Shown here in pieces: positions 26,515-36,136 of a stretch of 64,000 bases of DNA. This stretch comes from an uncultured bacterium (GTDB lineage Bacteria; Cyanobacteriota; Vampirovibrionia; Gastranaerophilales; Gastranaerophilaceae). The stretch's first letter is position 1; each line of letters opens with the position of its first letter. Both the position numbers and the translations under genes were made by a program. The notes under the pieces were generated by a model that was not told the DNA's origin, searched no databases, and saw only the letters and a program-made list of their open reading frames with translations. The stretch is taken from contig CASDVM010000006.1 in assembly GCA_949284415.1 (NCBI GenBank), forward strand, positions 62,001 to 126,000, given 5' to 3'.

Positions 26515-28047
26515 TTATTCTTTTGTTCTCATAGTGGGGAATGCAATAACATCTCTTATTGACGGAGAGTCTGTCAAAAGCATTACAAGTCTGTCAATAC
26601 CCATTCCCATACCGCCTGTCGGAGGCATGCCGTATTCAAGTGCATTGATAAAGTCTTCATCAATATCCATAGCTTCTTCATCACCTGCAGCCTTTGCCTG
26701 AGCTTGAGCTTCAAATCTCATTCTCTGGTCAATAGGATCCGTAAGTTCTGAGAACGCATTTGCAATTTCCCAGCCGTTAACTCTTGTTTCAAAACGTTCT
26801 GTTAACCTGTCATTATCTCTATGAACTTTTGCAAGAGGAGAAATTTCTCTCGGATAATCTATGATGTGGCATGGTTGAATCAATGACGGTTCGATTTTAG
26901 CTTCAAAAACAGCCTCGACAACCTGTCCCCAGTTCATTGAGTCGTCAACCGCAACATTTAAAGATCTCGCAGTCTCTACAGCCTGTTTTGCGCTGTAAAT
27001 TTCCATAAAATCAATTCCTGTAGCTTCTTTAATTGAACCCAACATTGTCTTTCTGTCCCACGGCGGTGTAAGATCAATCTCATTTTCTCCGTATTTGATT
27101 TTCATTGTGCCGAGAACTTCCTGAGCCACATACGCTACCATATTTTCCGTTAATGTCATCATATCGTTATAATCAGCATAAGCCTGATATAATTCTATCA
27201 TAGTAAATTCAGGGTTATGACGGGTATCTATACCTTCGTTTCTGAAACACTTGCCGATTTCATAAACACGTTCGGAAATTCCACCGACAATTAATCTCTT
27301 CAGATATAATTCAAGAGCAATTCTCAATGTTAAATCCATATTAAGTGCGTTATGGTGTGTCGTGAACGGTCTTGCATTTGCTCCTGATGCCATTGTCTGT
27401 AATATAGGAGTTTCAACTTCCAGGTAACCTTCTTTTGCAAGATATTCACGGATTTTTTGAATAATTAAACTTCTTTTTCTGAATGTATCTCTGCTCTGTT
27501 CGTTTACAATTAAATCAACGTATCTCCTGCGGTATTTAAGTTCAACATCTGTAAGCCCGTGGTAATGAGTTAATTCTTCCATTTTTTCTTTGCTGATTTG
27601 TTTGTTTGGCAAAGGCAAAAGCGCCTTTGATAACAGCTTCAAAGATGTTGATTTTATAGATAATTCGCCGCGCGGGGTTCTTCTGATTGTTCCCGTAAAA
27701 CCTACAATATCACCTATATCTATAAGTTTAAGAATTTTCATCATATCTTCAGGCAGGTTTTCTTTATGAGAAAAGATCTGAATTTTGCCTGATGAATCCA
27801 TTAAATCAATAAACATGCCTGTATTACGGATAGCCATAACACGTCCGGCAACAGAATATTTATCATCAGTTTCTACACCGGCTTCCAGATTTTTATACTT
27901 ATCCTGTAAAAAAGCTGCATCTGCATTTTTATCAAAAGAATAAGGATACGGATTAACTCCCTTATCTGCAAGGTCAGCAAGTTTTTGTATTCTTGTTTGT
28001 CTGATTTGTTCTTTTGTAGAACTTGGTTCATGTAATTGTTGTGCCAT
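26515..28047 (-). CDS. lysS: Lysyl-tRNA synthetase, class II
   Basis: The 510-residue protein has an N-terminal OB-fold anticodon domain (about 60-170, with SVAGRVMAIRNTGMFIDLMD). The class II catalytic core follows: motif 1 around LEVETPILQTMASGANARPF, motif 2 FRNEGIDTRHNPEFTM and motif 3 GMPPTGGMGMGIDRLVM near the C-terminus. Length and motifs match bacterial LysRS. The start MAQQLHEPSSTKEQ follows AAGGAAG. A terminator hairpin separates it from the upstream pilT gene, so it has its own promoter. Confidence 0.96.
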   Translation of the reverse strand: MAQQLHEPSSTKEQIRQTRIQKLADLADKGVNPYPYSFDKNADAAFLQDKYKNLEAGVETDDKYSVAGRVMAIRNTGMFIDLMDSSGKIQIFSHKENLPEDMMKILKLIDIGDIVGFTGTIRRTPRGELSIKSTSLKLLSKALLPLPNKQISKEKMEELTHYHGLTDVELKYRRRYVDLIVNEQSRDTFRKRSLIIQKIREYLAKEGYLEVETPILQTMASGANARPFTTHHNALNMDLTLRIALELYLKRLIVGGISERVYEIGKCFRNEGIDTRHNPEFTMIELYQAYADYNDMMTLTENMVAYVAQEVLGTMKIKYGENEIDLTPPWDRKTMLGSIKEATGIDFMEIYSAKQAVETARSLNVAVDDSMNWGQVVEAVFEAKIEPSLIQPCHIIDYPREISPLAKVHRDNDRLTERFETRVNGWEIANAFSELTDPIDQRMRFEAQAQAKAAGDEEAMDIDEDFINALEYGMPPTGGMGMGIDRLVMLLTDSPSIRDVIAFPTMRTKE

Positions 28048-28111
28048 TTTGTTCTTCCTTTTTATTGTGAATCTTTATATTTTCATTTTATCACAAAAAA
28101 AATGCTTAACA

Positions 28112-28146
28112 ACAAAAAAGCTTCTGTTGACGGAAGCTTTTTTGTT
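28112..28146 (-). terminator. Terminator of pilT
   Basis: AAAAAAGCTTC and GAAGCTTTTTT form a perfect stem 25 bases beyond the pilT stop. Confidence 0.75.
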
Positions 28147-28168
28147 TATTATTGAAAATAACATAACC

Positions 28169-29236
28169 CTATTGAGCCATAAGTCTTTTAAGCTCATCAG
28201 GTCTTGAAGTTTTAGACAGAGCATCTTCTATAGTAATTATGCCTTGTCTATACAGATTTGCTAAAGCCATTTCCAGAGTCTGCATACCCATTGCCTGATT
28301 CATCTGAATTGTTGAATAAATCTGTGCGGCTTTAGATTCTCTGATAAGGTTTGCAATAGCCGGTGTTACAAGCATTATTTCCTGAGCCATTACACGTCCT
28401 TTTTTAGTCCCGTCAGGTTGCACTTTCTGCAAAAGTGTCTGAGCAAATACTGCTACAAGAGAATTCGCAAGCTGAACACGAATTTGCTGCTGCTGGCCTT
28501 CCGGAAATACGTCAATAATACGGTCAATTGTTTGAGATGCTGAAGATGTGTGCAATGTTCCGAACACAAGGTGCCCCGTTTCCGCCGCAGTCAGCGCTAA
28601 CGCAATTGTTTCATGGTCTCTCATCTCACCTACAAGAATAATATCAGGGTCTTCACGAAGTGCGGATTTCAGGGCATTGGCAAATGATCTGGTATCCATA
28701 CCGAGTTCGCGCTGGTGAATAATACTCTGTTTTGACGTATGAACAAATTCTATCGGGTCTTCAATTGTTAAAATATGCTCTGCTCTGTTTGAGTTAATAT
28801 AGTCAATCATCGCGGCAAGTGTAGTTGATTTACCGGAACCTGTAGGCCCCGTAACAAGAACGAGCCCTCTGGGTTTGTCCGCTGTTCTTCTTACAACATC
28901 AGGAAGTCCTAATTTGTCGAAAGACGGAACAATTGAAGTAATCGTTCTGAATGCTGCAGCATAATTACCTTTATCTTTATAAAAGTTTACCCTGAAACGG
29001 CTTAATCCTTCTATACCGTATGAGAAGTCCAGTTCCCAAGTCTGTTCGAGTGTACGTCTCTGTTCGTTTGACAGCATTGGAAACAATAAAGTTTCAACAT
29101 CATCAGGACTTAACGGGGGATAATCGTATCTTTGCAGTTTTCCGTCTATACGGGCTGCCGGCGGCAAATTCGCTGATATATGGAGGTCAGACCCGCCATC
29201 TGCAACAAGTTTTTCTAAAAGTTCTTCTATTAACAT
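28169..29236 (-). CDS. pilT: Type IV pilus retraction ATPase PilT
   Basis: PilT is the hexameric ATPase that depolymerises type IV pili and drives twitching. The 355-residue protein has the PAS-like N-terminal domain, the Walker A motif GPTGSGKSTT (about residue 130), the Asp box and the Walker B ILVGEMRD. The HIS box GHLVFGTLHTSSA and the C-terminal AQEIMLVTPAIANLIRE of the PilT subfamily follow. It is preceded four bases upstream by a small 84-residue gene on the same strand, so the two form an operon. It is the only pilus motor gene in the window and a plausible partner of the prepilin-like proteins. Confidence 0.93.
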   Translation of the reverse strand: MLIEELLEKLVADGGSDLHISANLPPAARIDGKLQRYDYPPLSPDDVETLLFPMLSNEQRRTLEQTWELDFSYGIEGLSRFRVNFYKDKGNYAAAFRTITSIVPSFDKLGLPDVVRRTADKPRGLVLVTGPTGSGKSTTLAAMIDYINSNRAEHILTIEDPIEFVHTSKQSIIHQRELGMDTRSFANALKSALREDPDIILVGEMRDHETIALALTAAETGHLVFGTLHTSSASQTIDRIIDVFPEGQQQQIRVQLANSLVAVFAQTLLQKVQPDGTKKGRVMAQEIMLVTPAIANLIRESKAAQIYSTIQMNQAMGMQTLEMALANLYRQGIITIEDALSKTSRPDELKRLMAQ

Positions 29237-29240
29237 AATT

Positions 29241-29495
29241 CTATCCTTCCTGGAAATTTATTAAAGAATCGTTATCTTTTATTGCAAGTTCGATTAAAGA
29301 ATAAGTCATATAAGCCCCCAGTGCGATAGCTTTAGGGTCAAGATTTGTCTTATTTGCAGCTTCTATTATAGCCGTGTTAATTTCCGGATTTTCATCTTTT
29401 ATGTAGTGAATCATTTTTTTACGCCATACAGGCATATCTTTAAATATTTCACTAAATGCTTCTGCTGCATTCTCTTCTGAAATAATCGGTAACAT
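29241..29495 (-). CDS. Small protein of unknown function upstream of pilT
   Basis: The 84-residue protein is all-helical (SEIFKDMPVWRKKMIHYI, then IEAANKTNLDPKAIALGAYM). The stop lies four bases before the pilT ATG and the two should be co-transcribed and perhaps coupled. It has an acidic C-terminus, no signal peptide and no recognisable domain. Linkage to pilT suggests a pilus-associated accessory role, which is inference only. Confidence 0.7.
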   Translation of the reverse strand: MLPIISEENAAEAFSEIFKDMPVWRKKMIHYIKDENPEINTAIIEAANKTNLDPKAIALGAYMTYSLIELAIKDNDSLINFQEG

Positions 29496-29588
29496 GATAC
29501 TTCCTTATGTTCCTGCAATTTTATAAATCTATTATATAAAAAATTTTAACATTCGTCTATAAGTAATTTATAAATCATATATTTGGGG

Positions 29589-29594
29589 TATAAT
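29589..29594 (+). promoter_or_regulatory. TATAAT box of recF, leaderless-type
   Basis: TATAAT is followed by six T and then the ATG. The expected transcription start is at or beside the A of ATG, and no ribosome binding site is present. The same TATAAT-N6-ATG spacing occurs before the first chrA gene (33839) and the GT9 gene (37684). Confidence 0.5.
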
Positions 29595-29600
29595 TTTTTT

Positions 29601-30704
29601 ATGAGATTAAGGGATTTAAAGCTTATAAATTACAGGAACTGCAAGGATTTAGAGCTTGATTTGTCCTGCAAAAAAATTCTTATTATAGGGAAAAATGCGC
29701 AGGGTAAAACTAATATTCTGGAAAGTATTTATCTGCTGTCAACTCTAAAATCGCCAAGAACCCCGAATAACACGGAACTGATAAATTTTGATGCTGATAC
29801 GGCTGAAATTAACTGCAACATGATTAAAGCAGGCACTGATGTAGAATTGGATTATACATATTCAAGAGAAAAAAAACGAATTCTTGCTTTGAATAAAGTT
29901 AAAACAACACCGAAAAATTTTAAATCAGCTTTAAAAACTGTTCTTTTTTCAACTGCAGATCTGCTTTTACTGCGCGGAGCTCCCTCCGATAGACGGGATT
30001 GGCTTGACAGAGCCATTTCACAAATCTACCCTGCCTATGATGACAGACTCTCAAAATATGACAAAATACGAATACAGAAAAATAATCTGCTCAAAGAATA
30101 TCTGAAAACAGGAATAATGAATAACACACTCTTTGATGTTTATAATGAACAGCTTGTGATTACGGGGAGCAATATTATTTATCTGCGAAAAAAATTCTTA
30201 AAAGAAATTGAACGTATAGCGCATGAAAAACATAAAACGATAAGCGAAACCGAAAAACTAAAAATTGATTATGAGTGCTCTTTTTTAAATAATGAATGCG
30301 AACTTGAAGAAATCGCCGAAGCTTTTAAATCATCGCTGTATAAAAAAAGAGAAGAAGAAATGCGCAGAGGACAATCCTGTGTAGGACCGCACAGGGATGA
30401 CATTATTTTTTATATAAACGGCAATGAGGCTGTGAAATATGCTTCACAGGGACAGCAAAGAACTATTGTTCTGGCTCTTAAACTTTCCGAGCTCGATATA
30501 ATTACAGCTAAAACAGGCGATGAACCAGTTCTGCTTCTTGATGATGTTCTGGCAGAGCTTGATGACATAAGACAAAACTTTCTTTTAAAATCAATTAATG
30601 ACAACACACAAACAATTATAACCTCAGTAGACACAATTCTTTTTGAAGATGAATTTTTAAAGGACGTTAAAATATACAGAATAGAAAATGGTAATATTTT
30701 ATAA
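29601..30704 (+). CDS. recF: DNA replication and repair protein RecF
   Basis: RecF is an SMC/ABC-like ATPase that loads RecA at gapped DNA with RecO and RecR. The 367-residue protein starts MRLRDLKLINYRNC, as RecF proteins do. Walker A is GKNAQGKTN (30-38), the ABC signature is YASQGQQRTIVLALKLSE and Walker B is PVLLLDDVLAELDD near the C-terminus. The ATG at 29601 is preferred over an upstream in-frame start because the family N-terminus begins here and TATAAT lies six bases before it. In many bacteria recF is beside dnaN and gyrB; here it is beside atpD. Confidence 0.94.
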   Translation: MRLRDLKLINYRNCKDLELDLSCKKILIIGKNAQGKTNILESIYLLSTLKSPRTPNNTELINFDADTAEINCNMIKAGTDVELDYTYSREKKRILALNKVKTTPKNFKSALKTVLFSTADLLLLRGAPSDRRDWLDRAISQIYPAYDDRLSKYDKIRIQKNNLLKEYLKTGIMNNTLFDVYNEQLVITGSNIIYLRKKFLKEIERIAHEKHKTISETEKLKIDYECSFLNNECELEEIAEAFKSSLYKKREEEMRRGQSCVGPHRDDIIFYINGNEAVKYASQGQQRTIVLALKLSELDIITAKTGDEPVLLLDDVLAELDDIRQNFLLKSINDNTQTIITSVDTILFEDEFLKDVKIYRIENGNIL

Positions 30705-30725
30705 ACTAATTATTAATTCATGTAT

Positions 30726-30753
30726 TTGTTATTTTTTTTTCTTGTATTATAAT
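30726..30753 (+). promoter_or_regulatory. Promoter of atpD-atpC
   Basis: TTGTTA, a 16-base spacer and TATAAT lie about 25 bases before the atpD start, with a very T-rich spacer. GGAGAGAGG is the ribosome binding site. Confidence 0.55.
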
Positions 30754-30763
30754 TAATTTATAA

Positions 30764-32185
<1,422 letters not shown>

Positions 32186-32275
32186 AAGATATGAAGTTTA
32201 AGAGGGCGGCAAGGAAGTCAAAAATTTACCCCTTCAGCCCTCCCAAGACTATTCAGACTTCTGAAAGGGTATTCT

Positions 32276-32668
32276 ATGCATTTAAAAATAATAACCAACG
32301 AAAAAATTGTTTTTGATGAAGATGTCGATGAAGTTTATACAAAAACAACAGATGGCGAAATCGGCATTTTAAAAAATCACGTACCTGTTATGGCTGCACT
32401 GGACATCGGCGTAACAAAAGCCGTTAAAAATAATGAGCCAAAATATTTTACGACAATGGGCGGAGTTTTCCAATTTAAAGATGACAATGCTCTGATACTT
32501 ACAACAACAGCAGAACGCGGAGACGAGATTGATGTAGCACGTGCAAAAGAAGCCCTAAAACGTGCGCAGGCACGATTAGCGGAAGCTGATGCCGAACTGG
32601 ATGCCAAACGGGCAGAAGCAGCTGTTGCAAGAGCAATGGCAAGATTAAAAGCAACTCTTAACAATTAA
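32276..32668 (+). CDS. atpC: F1 ATP synthase subunit epsilon
   Basis: The 130-residue epsilon subunit is part of the central stalk and can inhibit ATP hydrolysis. It has the N-terminal beta-sandwich (MHLKIITNEKIVFDEDVDEV, then DGEIGILKNHVPVMAAL) and a C-terminal helical hairpin with many Ala and Arg (RAKEALKRAQARLAEAD). It follows atpD and shares its promoter. A GAAAGGGT-type ribosome binding site precedes the ATG. A bidirectional terminator lies three bases after the stop. Confidence 0.95.
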   Translation: MHLKIITNEKIVFDEDVDEVYTKTTDGEIGILKNHVPVMAALDIGVTKAVKNNEPKYFTTMGGVFQFKDDNALILTTTAERGDEIDVARAKEALKRAQARLAEADAELDAKRAEAAVARAMARLKATLNN

Positions 32669-32700
32669 AAAAAACGGACATTAAGTCCGTTTTTTTTTTA
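32669..32700. terminator. Bidirectional terminator, atpC / prepilin gene
   Basis: AAAACGGAC and GTCCGTTTT form a nine-pair stem flanked by A and T runs. It lies between atpC (+) and the convergent prepilin-like gene (-). Confidence 0.8.
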
Positions 32701-32702
32701 GT

Positions 32703-33635
32703 TTAGAATCTGTAAGGATAATCTTCAGGGACTTTCCAGCCGTTTATCTGCAAAAGTCTTGTACATAACGGATGTCCGTTAGAAGTGTTTTCTTTGTAAC
32801 AACCGCCCCAGCTGTTATATTTTAACTGCTCAACATCAGACCATCTGGGATCGTTTTGTCCGTAAACTTCAAAACGAATAGCATTAGTCTGATTGAAACC
32901 GAATAAAAATGCATCTTTTCCATCGATAGCAGTATTATCATAAAAAGTTTTTGGTGCTGTATATAATGTTATATGCATATATCCGCCTGAAAAATAAGAA
33001 AAAACCGCAATACTGCCGTCAGCCATCTTTACGGCAATACCGCCGTCCAACACGGCATCATCTTTTAATATTTTGCGATCAATCACTTCAACAGAATTAA
33101 GATAAGGTCTCCAATATTTATTAAACCAATTTAGAACAATTTCGTTACCGGATACACCGCCATCACTAACGAAATCCCATGTTTCAACATCACCGTTATC
33201 AATAATAGACCTTATTTGAGCCTGAGACATGACGGAATAAAATTTCTTAATTTTTGTCATGGTAACTTCCGCACGATGTTTTGAGATTAATGTAGGAATG
33301 GTTAAAGCAGCGACAACACCGATAACGCCTAAGGTTATCAAAACCTCGGCCAAGGTAAACGCTGCTTTTTTATGAAGTGAATGATTAAATAAGTAAATAG
33401 GTGAATAAGTTCGTTTCGGCAGCGTAGCCGATGCACCCGCAACATGAGTTTTGCATAAACGTTCTATGTCAGAACAAGACTCTTTTGAGTCGTTAAACAA
33501 GGACATATTTCTTTGTAAAAAGCCCCTCTCATGCCCTTCGGACACCCACTCCCAAAGGGCGAGGGATTGAATATTAAGACCTGTCATTGCACACATGGTG
33601 CGCGATCTTTTTATAATAAATTCCGGATTGCGCAA
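32703..33635 (-). CDS. Prepilin-like protein, open frame downstream of a G10 run (phase-variable candidate)
   Basis: The open frame holds A|FTLAEVLITLGVIGVVAAL, the prepilin peptidase signal, preceded by a long leader of about 94 residues. A globular domain follows and ends QINGWKVPEDYPYRF. That ending is shared with the second prepilin gene at 35-36 kb. No ribosome binding site or ATG lies close to the signal. The only well-placed start is the ATG at 33742 (AAAGGAG upstream), nine codons before a run of ten G (33705-33714). With G10 that frame stops at TGA after 16 codons; with G11 it reads through 36 sense codons into this frame. The gene is therefore off as sequenced, unless frameshifting or another start (TTG 33635, ATG 33596) is used. 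Confidence 0.75.
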   Translation of the reverse strand: MRNPEFIIKRSRTMCAMTGLNIQSLALWEWVSEGHERGFLQRNMSLFNDSKESCSDIERLCKTHVAGASATLPKRTYSPIYLFNHSLHKKAAFTLAEVLITLGVIGVVAALTIPTLISKHRAEVTMTKIKKFYSVMSQAQIRSIIDNGDVETWDFVSDGGVSGNEIVLNWFNKYWRPYLNSVEVIDRKILKDDAVLDGGIAVKMADGSIAVFSYFSGGYMHITLYTAPKTFYDNTAIDGKDAFLFGFNQTNAIRFEVYGQNDPRWSDVEQLKYNSWGGCYKENTSNGHPLCTRLLQINGWKVPEDYPYRF

Positions 33636-33704
33636 TAAATGCGCAATGACATTAATGTAAACAACTAGACTTCCTGACTTCTTGCCCTCTGTCAGCCGAG
33701 AGTG

Positions 33705-33714
33705 CCCCCCCCCC
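33705..33714 (-). repeat. G10 homopolymer run in the 5' coding part of a prepilin gene
   Basis: Ten C on the plus strand (ten G on the coding strand) lie 28 bases after the ATG at 33742. Runs of the same length occur at the three other loci (35024, 58017, 63425). Confidence 0.95.
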
Positions 33715-33739
33715 GATTTACGAATCTTAATAAATTTTC

Positions 33740-33757
33740 CATACTTCGCTCCTTTCT
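33740..33757 (-). promoter_or_regulatory. Ribosome binding site and ATG of the G-run leader
   Basis: GAAAGGAGCGAAGT precedes ATG (33742-33740) on the minus strand. The leader encodes MENLLRFVNRGGG before the frame is decided by the run length. A/T-rich -10-like sequences (TATAAT types) lie a further 20-40 bases upstream. Confidence 0.6.
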
Positions 33758-33838
33758 AAATTTAATTTTATTATATTTTATTATAAACAATATTTGTAAA
33801 AATTTCAATAAAAATAAATTAATTCATAATGCTTGTTA

Positions 33839-33844
33839 TATAAT
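33839..33844 (+). promoter_or_regulatory. TATAAT box of the first chrA gene, leaderless-type
   Basis: TATAAT, six bases, then ATG at 33851, and no ribosome binding site. The spacing is identical to recF and the GT9 gene. Confidence 0.5.
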
Positions 33845-33850
33845 AGTTTT

Positions 33851-34408
33851 ATGGAAAAGACTCTATATCAGATTTTTAAAACTTTTTTCAAAGTCGGGAC
33901 ATTATTGCTTGGAGGCGGATATGTTATTTTACCTCTGCTGCAATCCGAGCTTGTTGATAAAAAACAATGGATAGATGATGATGAATTATGCGAATACTAC
34001 GCGCTCGGACAGAGTGTTCCGGGAATTATCGCCGCAAATACAGCTATCTTTGTAGGTTATAAATTAAGAAAAACAGCCGGAGCGGTTACTGCAACGCTCG
34101 GGATTGTCATGCCTGCCTTCATATCAATAATTTTAATAGCAAAAATTCTTGAAGAAGTTGTTAAAATGAAATTTATCCAGAGCATATTCTGGGGTGTAGG
34201 AATAGGTGTTGTACTGTTAATTTATCTTGCTGTAAAAGAAATGTGGAGAAAAAGTGTTGTTGATAAATTTACCTGCTGGGTATTTTTTATAACATTTATT
34301 TTATCAGCCTGCTTTAAAGCTCCGCCTGCAGCATTGATAATTCTTGCAATATTTATAGGTCTATGGCTTCAGTACCAAAAGAAAATAGAACATGAGGATA
34401 ACGAATGA
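33851..34408 (+). CDS. chrA: Chromate transporter-family protein, first half-size subunit
   Basis: The 185-residue membrane protein carries one CHR domain: FFKVGTLLLGGGYVILPLL with the conserved glycine motif, then YALGQSVPGIIAANTAIFVGY. About five or six hydrophobic helices are present. Short CHR proteins occur as tandem pairs forming one transporter, and the next gene is the second half. Chromate is the named substrate of the family; the true substrate may be another anion. The ATG at 33851 is chosen because TATAAT lies six bases before it; an upstream in-frame TTG would fall in the promoter. The stop overlaps the next start (ATGA). Confidence 0.85.
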   Translation: MEKTLYQIFKTFFKVGTLLLGGGYVILPLLQSELVDKKQWIDDDELCEYYALGQSVPGIIAANTAIFVGYKLRKTAGAVTATLGIVMPAFISIILIAKILEEVVKMKFIQSIFWGVGIGVVLLIYLAVKEMWRKSVVDKFTCWVFFITFILSACFKAPPAALIILAIFIGLWLQYQKKIEHEDNE

Positions 34409-34938
34409 TAATATATTTGAAATTATTTTTGGAATTTTTTCATATCGGCTTATTTTCTTTTGGAGGCGGATATGCAACACTGCCGTTTTTGTATCACATA
34501 GCTGACGTACAAAAATGGTATACAACAAAACAGCTTACTGACATGATAGCGGTATCCTCAATAACTCCGGGGCCTGTAGGAGTAAATGTGGCAACTTTCG
34601 CAGGATTTGCCACAGCAGGAATAACAGGGGCATTTATTGCGACAACCGCTGTGATACTCCCGTCTTTGATATTAATAATTATCATTTCAAAGCTTTTAGA
34701 ACAATTCAGGCATAACAAATACGTACGTTCGGTCATTTATACTTTAAAACCTGCAGGATGCGGGCTTTTGGCGGCTGTCGGTGTCGATATGTTTATTAAC
34801 AGCATAAATTTATTTGGAATAGTATTGCTTGTAGGTTTATTTATTGCAAGTTTAACAGAAAAACGCGACCCTTTGTTTTATTTGGGAGTATCGGCACTTG
34901 TTGGTCTGATTGCCGGATTTTTTAATCTGACGGGTTGA
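34405..34938 (+). CDS. chrA: Chromate transporter-family protein, second half-size subunit
   Basis: The 177-residue membrane protein is the partner of the gene before it, with a four-base overlap that suggests translational coupling. It repeats the CHR signature: FFHIGLFSFGGGYATLPFLY and IAVSSITPGPVGVNVATFAG. Five or six hydrophobic segments span the protein. The pair should form an antiparallel heterodimer in the inner membrane. The downstream 60 bases hold the promoter of the next prepilin locus. Confidence 0.85.
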   Translation: MIIYLKLFLEFFHIGLFSFGGGYATLPFLYHIADVQKWYTTKQLTDMIAVSSITPGPVGVNVATFAGFATAGITGAFIATTAVILPSLILIIIISKLLEQFRHNKYVRSVIYTLKPAGCGLLAAVGVDMFINSINLFGIVLLVGLFIASLTEKRDPLFYLGVSALVGLIAGFFNLTG

Positions 34939-34944
34939 TAAATA

Positions 34945-34973
34945 TTGACAAAACTAAAAAAATCGTAAATAAT
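34945..34973 (+). promoter_or_regulatory. Strong promoter of the second C-run prepilin locus
   Basis: A consensus TTGACA (34945-34950), a 17-base spacer and AATAAT (34968-34973). The ribosome binding site AGGAGG (34986-34991) is perfect and the ATG is at 34998. The locus at 63347 has the same layout. Confidence 0.75.
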
Positions 34974-34997
34974 AAAGAAAAAATCAGGAGGTTAAAA

Positions 34998-35051
34998 ATG
35001 ACAATTAGAGAAGCTTTGAATTGCCCCCCCCCCGACAGAATGGAATTGTAG
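34998..35051 (+). CDS. Short leader frame containing the C10 run
   Basis: ATG at 34998 behind a perfect AGGAGG encodes MTIREALNCPPPDRMEL and stops at TAG (35049-35051). The locus at 63399 encodes the similar MFNREALSCPPPNRIKM. With one more C the frame continues as CPPPRQNGIVERVYGFF directly into the long prepilin frame. The short product is either a leader peptide or the off state of a phase-variable gene. Confidence 0.6.
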   Translation: MTIREALNCPPPDRMEL

Positions 35052-36136
35052 AGAGGGTTTACGGATTTTTCAAGATACTAAGATACTATGGCACTAAGAC
35101 AGTAAGAAGTATCGTAAAAAAGAATTTCTTCCTTCCCTATTTAGGAAAGGATATGAGGATGGGTAATAACAATCAATACCCACCCTGTCCCTCCCTGATT
35201 AGGGAGGGAGTTGTTCACGAATCCATGCAGTATAGAAAAAATCTATGTAAAATCCATGTATCGACTGGAACTATTACGTTCCCCAGCTACCTCTGGGAAA
35301 GTGAGCATACAACTGCGGGAGATGGTGATACCGGAGATCAATCTGATATTCGGGAGGTGCTGAAACAAGTTCAGCATGAGGGTAATACTTTCTCAGAACG
35401 AACTTATTTCACCTATTCACTTCATAAAAAAGCCGCATTCACTCTGGCAGAAGTTTTAATAACATTAGGAATTATCGGTGTTGTCGCTGCTACGACTATA
35501 CCTGTACTCCTCGCCAACCACAGAAAAACAGTTGCAGAAACAAGACTGGCAAAATTTTACAGCACTATGAATCAGGCTGTACAAAGAGCGGAGGCCGATT
35601 ATGGCGATAAGACACAGTGGGATAAGTATGAAAAACTTTATGAACAGGATGAAAACGGTAACAATGATACAAGCAGACCAATTACAAATGTTGAATACTT
35701 CAATAAATATTTTGCCCCATACATAATTGCGACTAAAATAGTTACTGATGATGGAACAGGTAAAGCCATTGTCTATTTCCCGGATGGTAGTCTTGCTTCA
35801 TTCAGTGCGTCATCTATAGTATTCTACCCGAATGCAAAGGATTATTCTATTACCGAAAATCAAGTATCAGGCGGCGTAAGAGGAAGCTATGAACATAGAG
35901 GCACAAAAAGCTTTACTTTCATTTTTGCTCCTACCGAAAATAGTACTGACACAAAATATAGCTATGCAAAAGGGGTTGAACCATATAAGTGGAGGTGGGA
36001 CGGAACAGAAGATATGTTAAGAAACGATAATGAATTTGGCTGTAAAAAAGAAGTCAGTAATGAAAGAGCATACTGCACCGCATTAATACAGATGAACGGC
36101 TGGAAAATTCCGAAAGATTATCCGCTCAGATTTTAA
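35021..36136 (+). CDS. Prepilin-like protein, open frame downstream of a C10 run (phase-variable candidate)
   Basis: The frame is open from the C run to the stop at 36136. About 135 residues of leader precede the prepilin signal A|FTLAEVLITLGIIGVVAAT. The globular domain ends LIQMNGWKIPKDYPLRF, like the prepilin at 32.7 kb. No start codon with a ribosome binding site lies near the signal. The strong promoter and ribosome binding site belong to the ATG at 34998, which is out of this frame by one missing base in the run. The stop overlaps the convergent comM stop by four bases. As sequenced the gene appears off unless translation slips by -1 on the run. Confidence 0.75.
   Translation: MPPPRQNGIVERVYGFFKILRYYGTKTVRSIVKKNFFLPYLGKDMRMGNNNQYPPCPSLIREGVVHESMQYRKNLCKIHVSTGTITFPSYLWESEHTTAGDGDTGDQSDIREVLKQVQHEGNTFSERTYFTYSLHKKAAFTLAEVLITLGIIGVVAATTIPVLLANHRKTVAETRLAKFYSTMNQAVQRAEADYGDKTQWDKYEKLYEQDENGNNDTSRPITNVEYFNKYFAPYIIATKIVTDDGTGKAIVYFPDGSLASFSASSIVFYPNAKDYSITENQVSGGVRGSYEHRGTKSFTFIFAPTENSTDTKYSYAKGVEPYKWRWDGTEDMLRNDNEFGCKKEVSNERAYCTALIQMNGWKIPKDYPLRF
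35024..35033 (+). repeat. C10 homopolymer run
   Basis: Ten C, starting 26 bases after the ATG at 34998. Eleven would fuse the leader to the prepilin frame. Confidence 0.95.

Noticed and set aside
35021-35023. TTG at 35021 as the natural start of the prepilin gene
   Set aside because: It overlaps the leader frame, has no ribosome binding site at the right spacing, and the strong AGGAGG belongs to the ATG at 34998.
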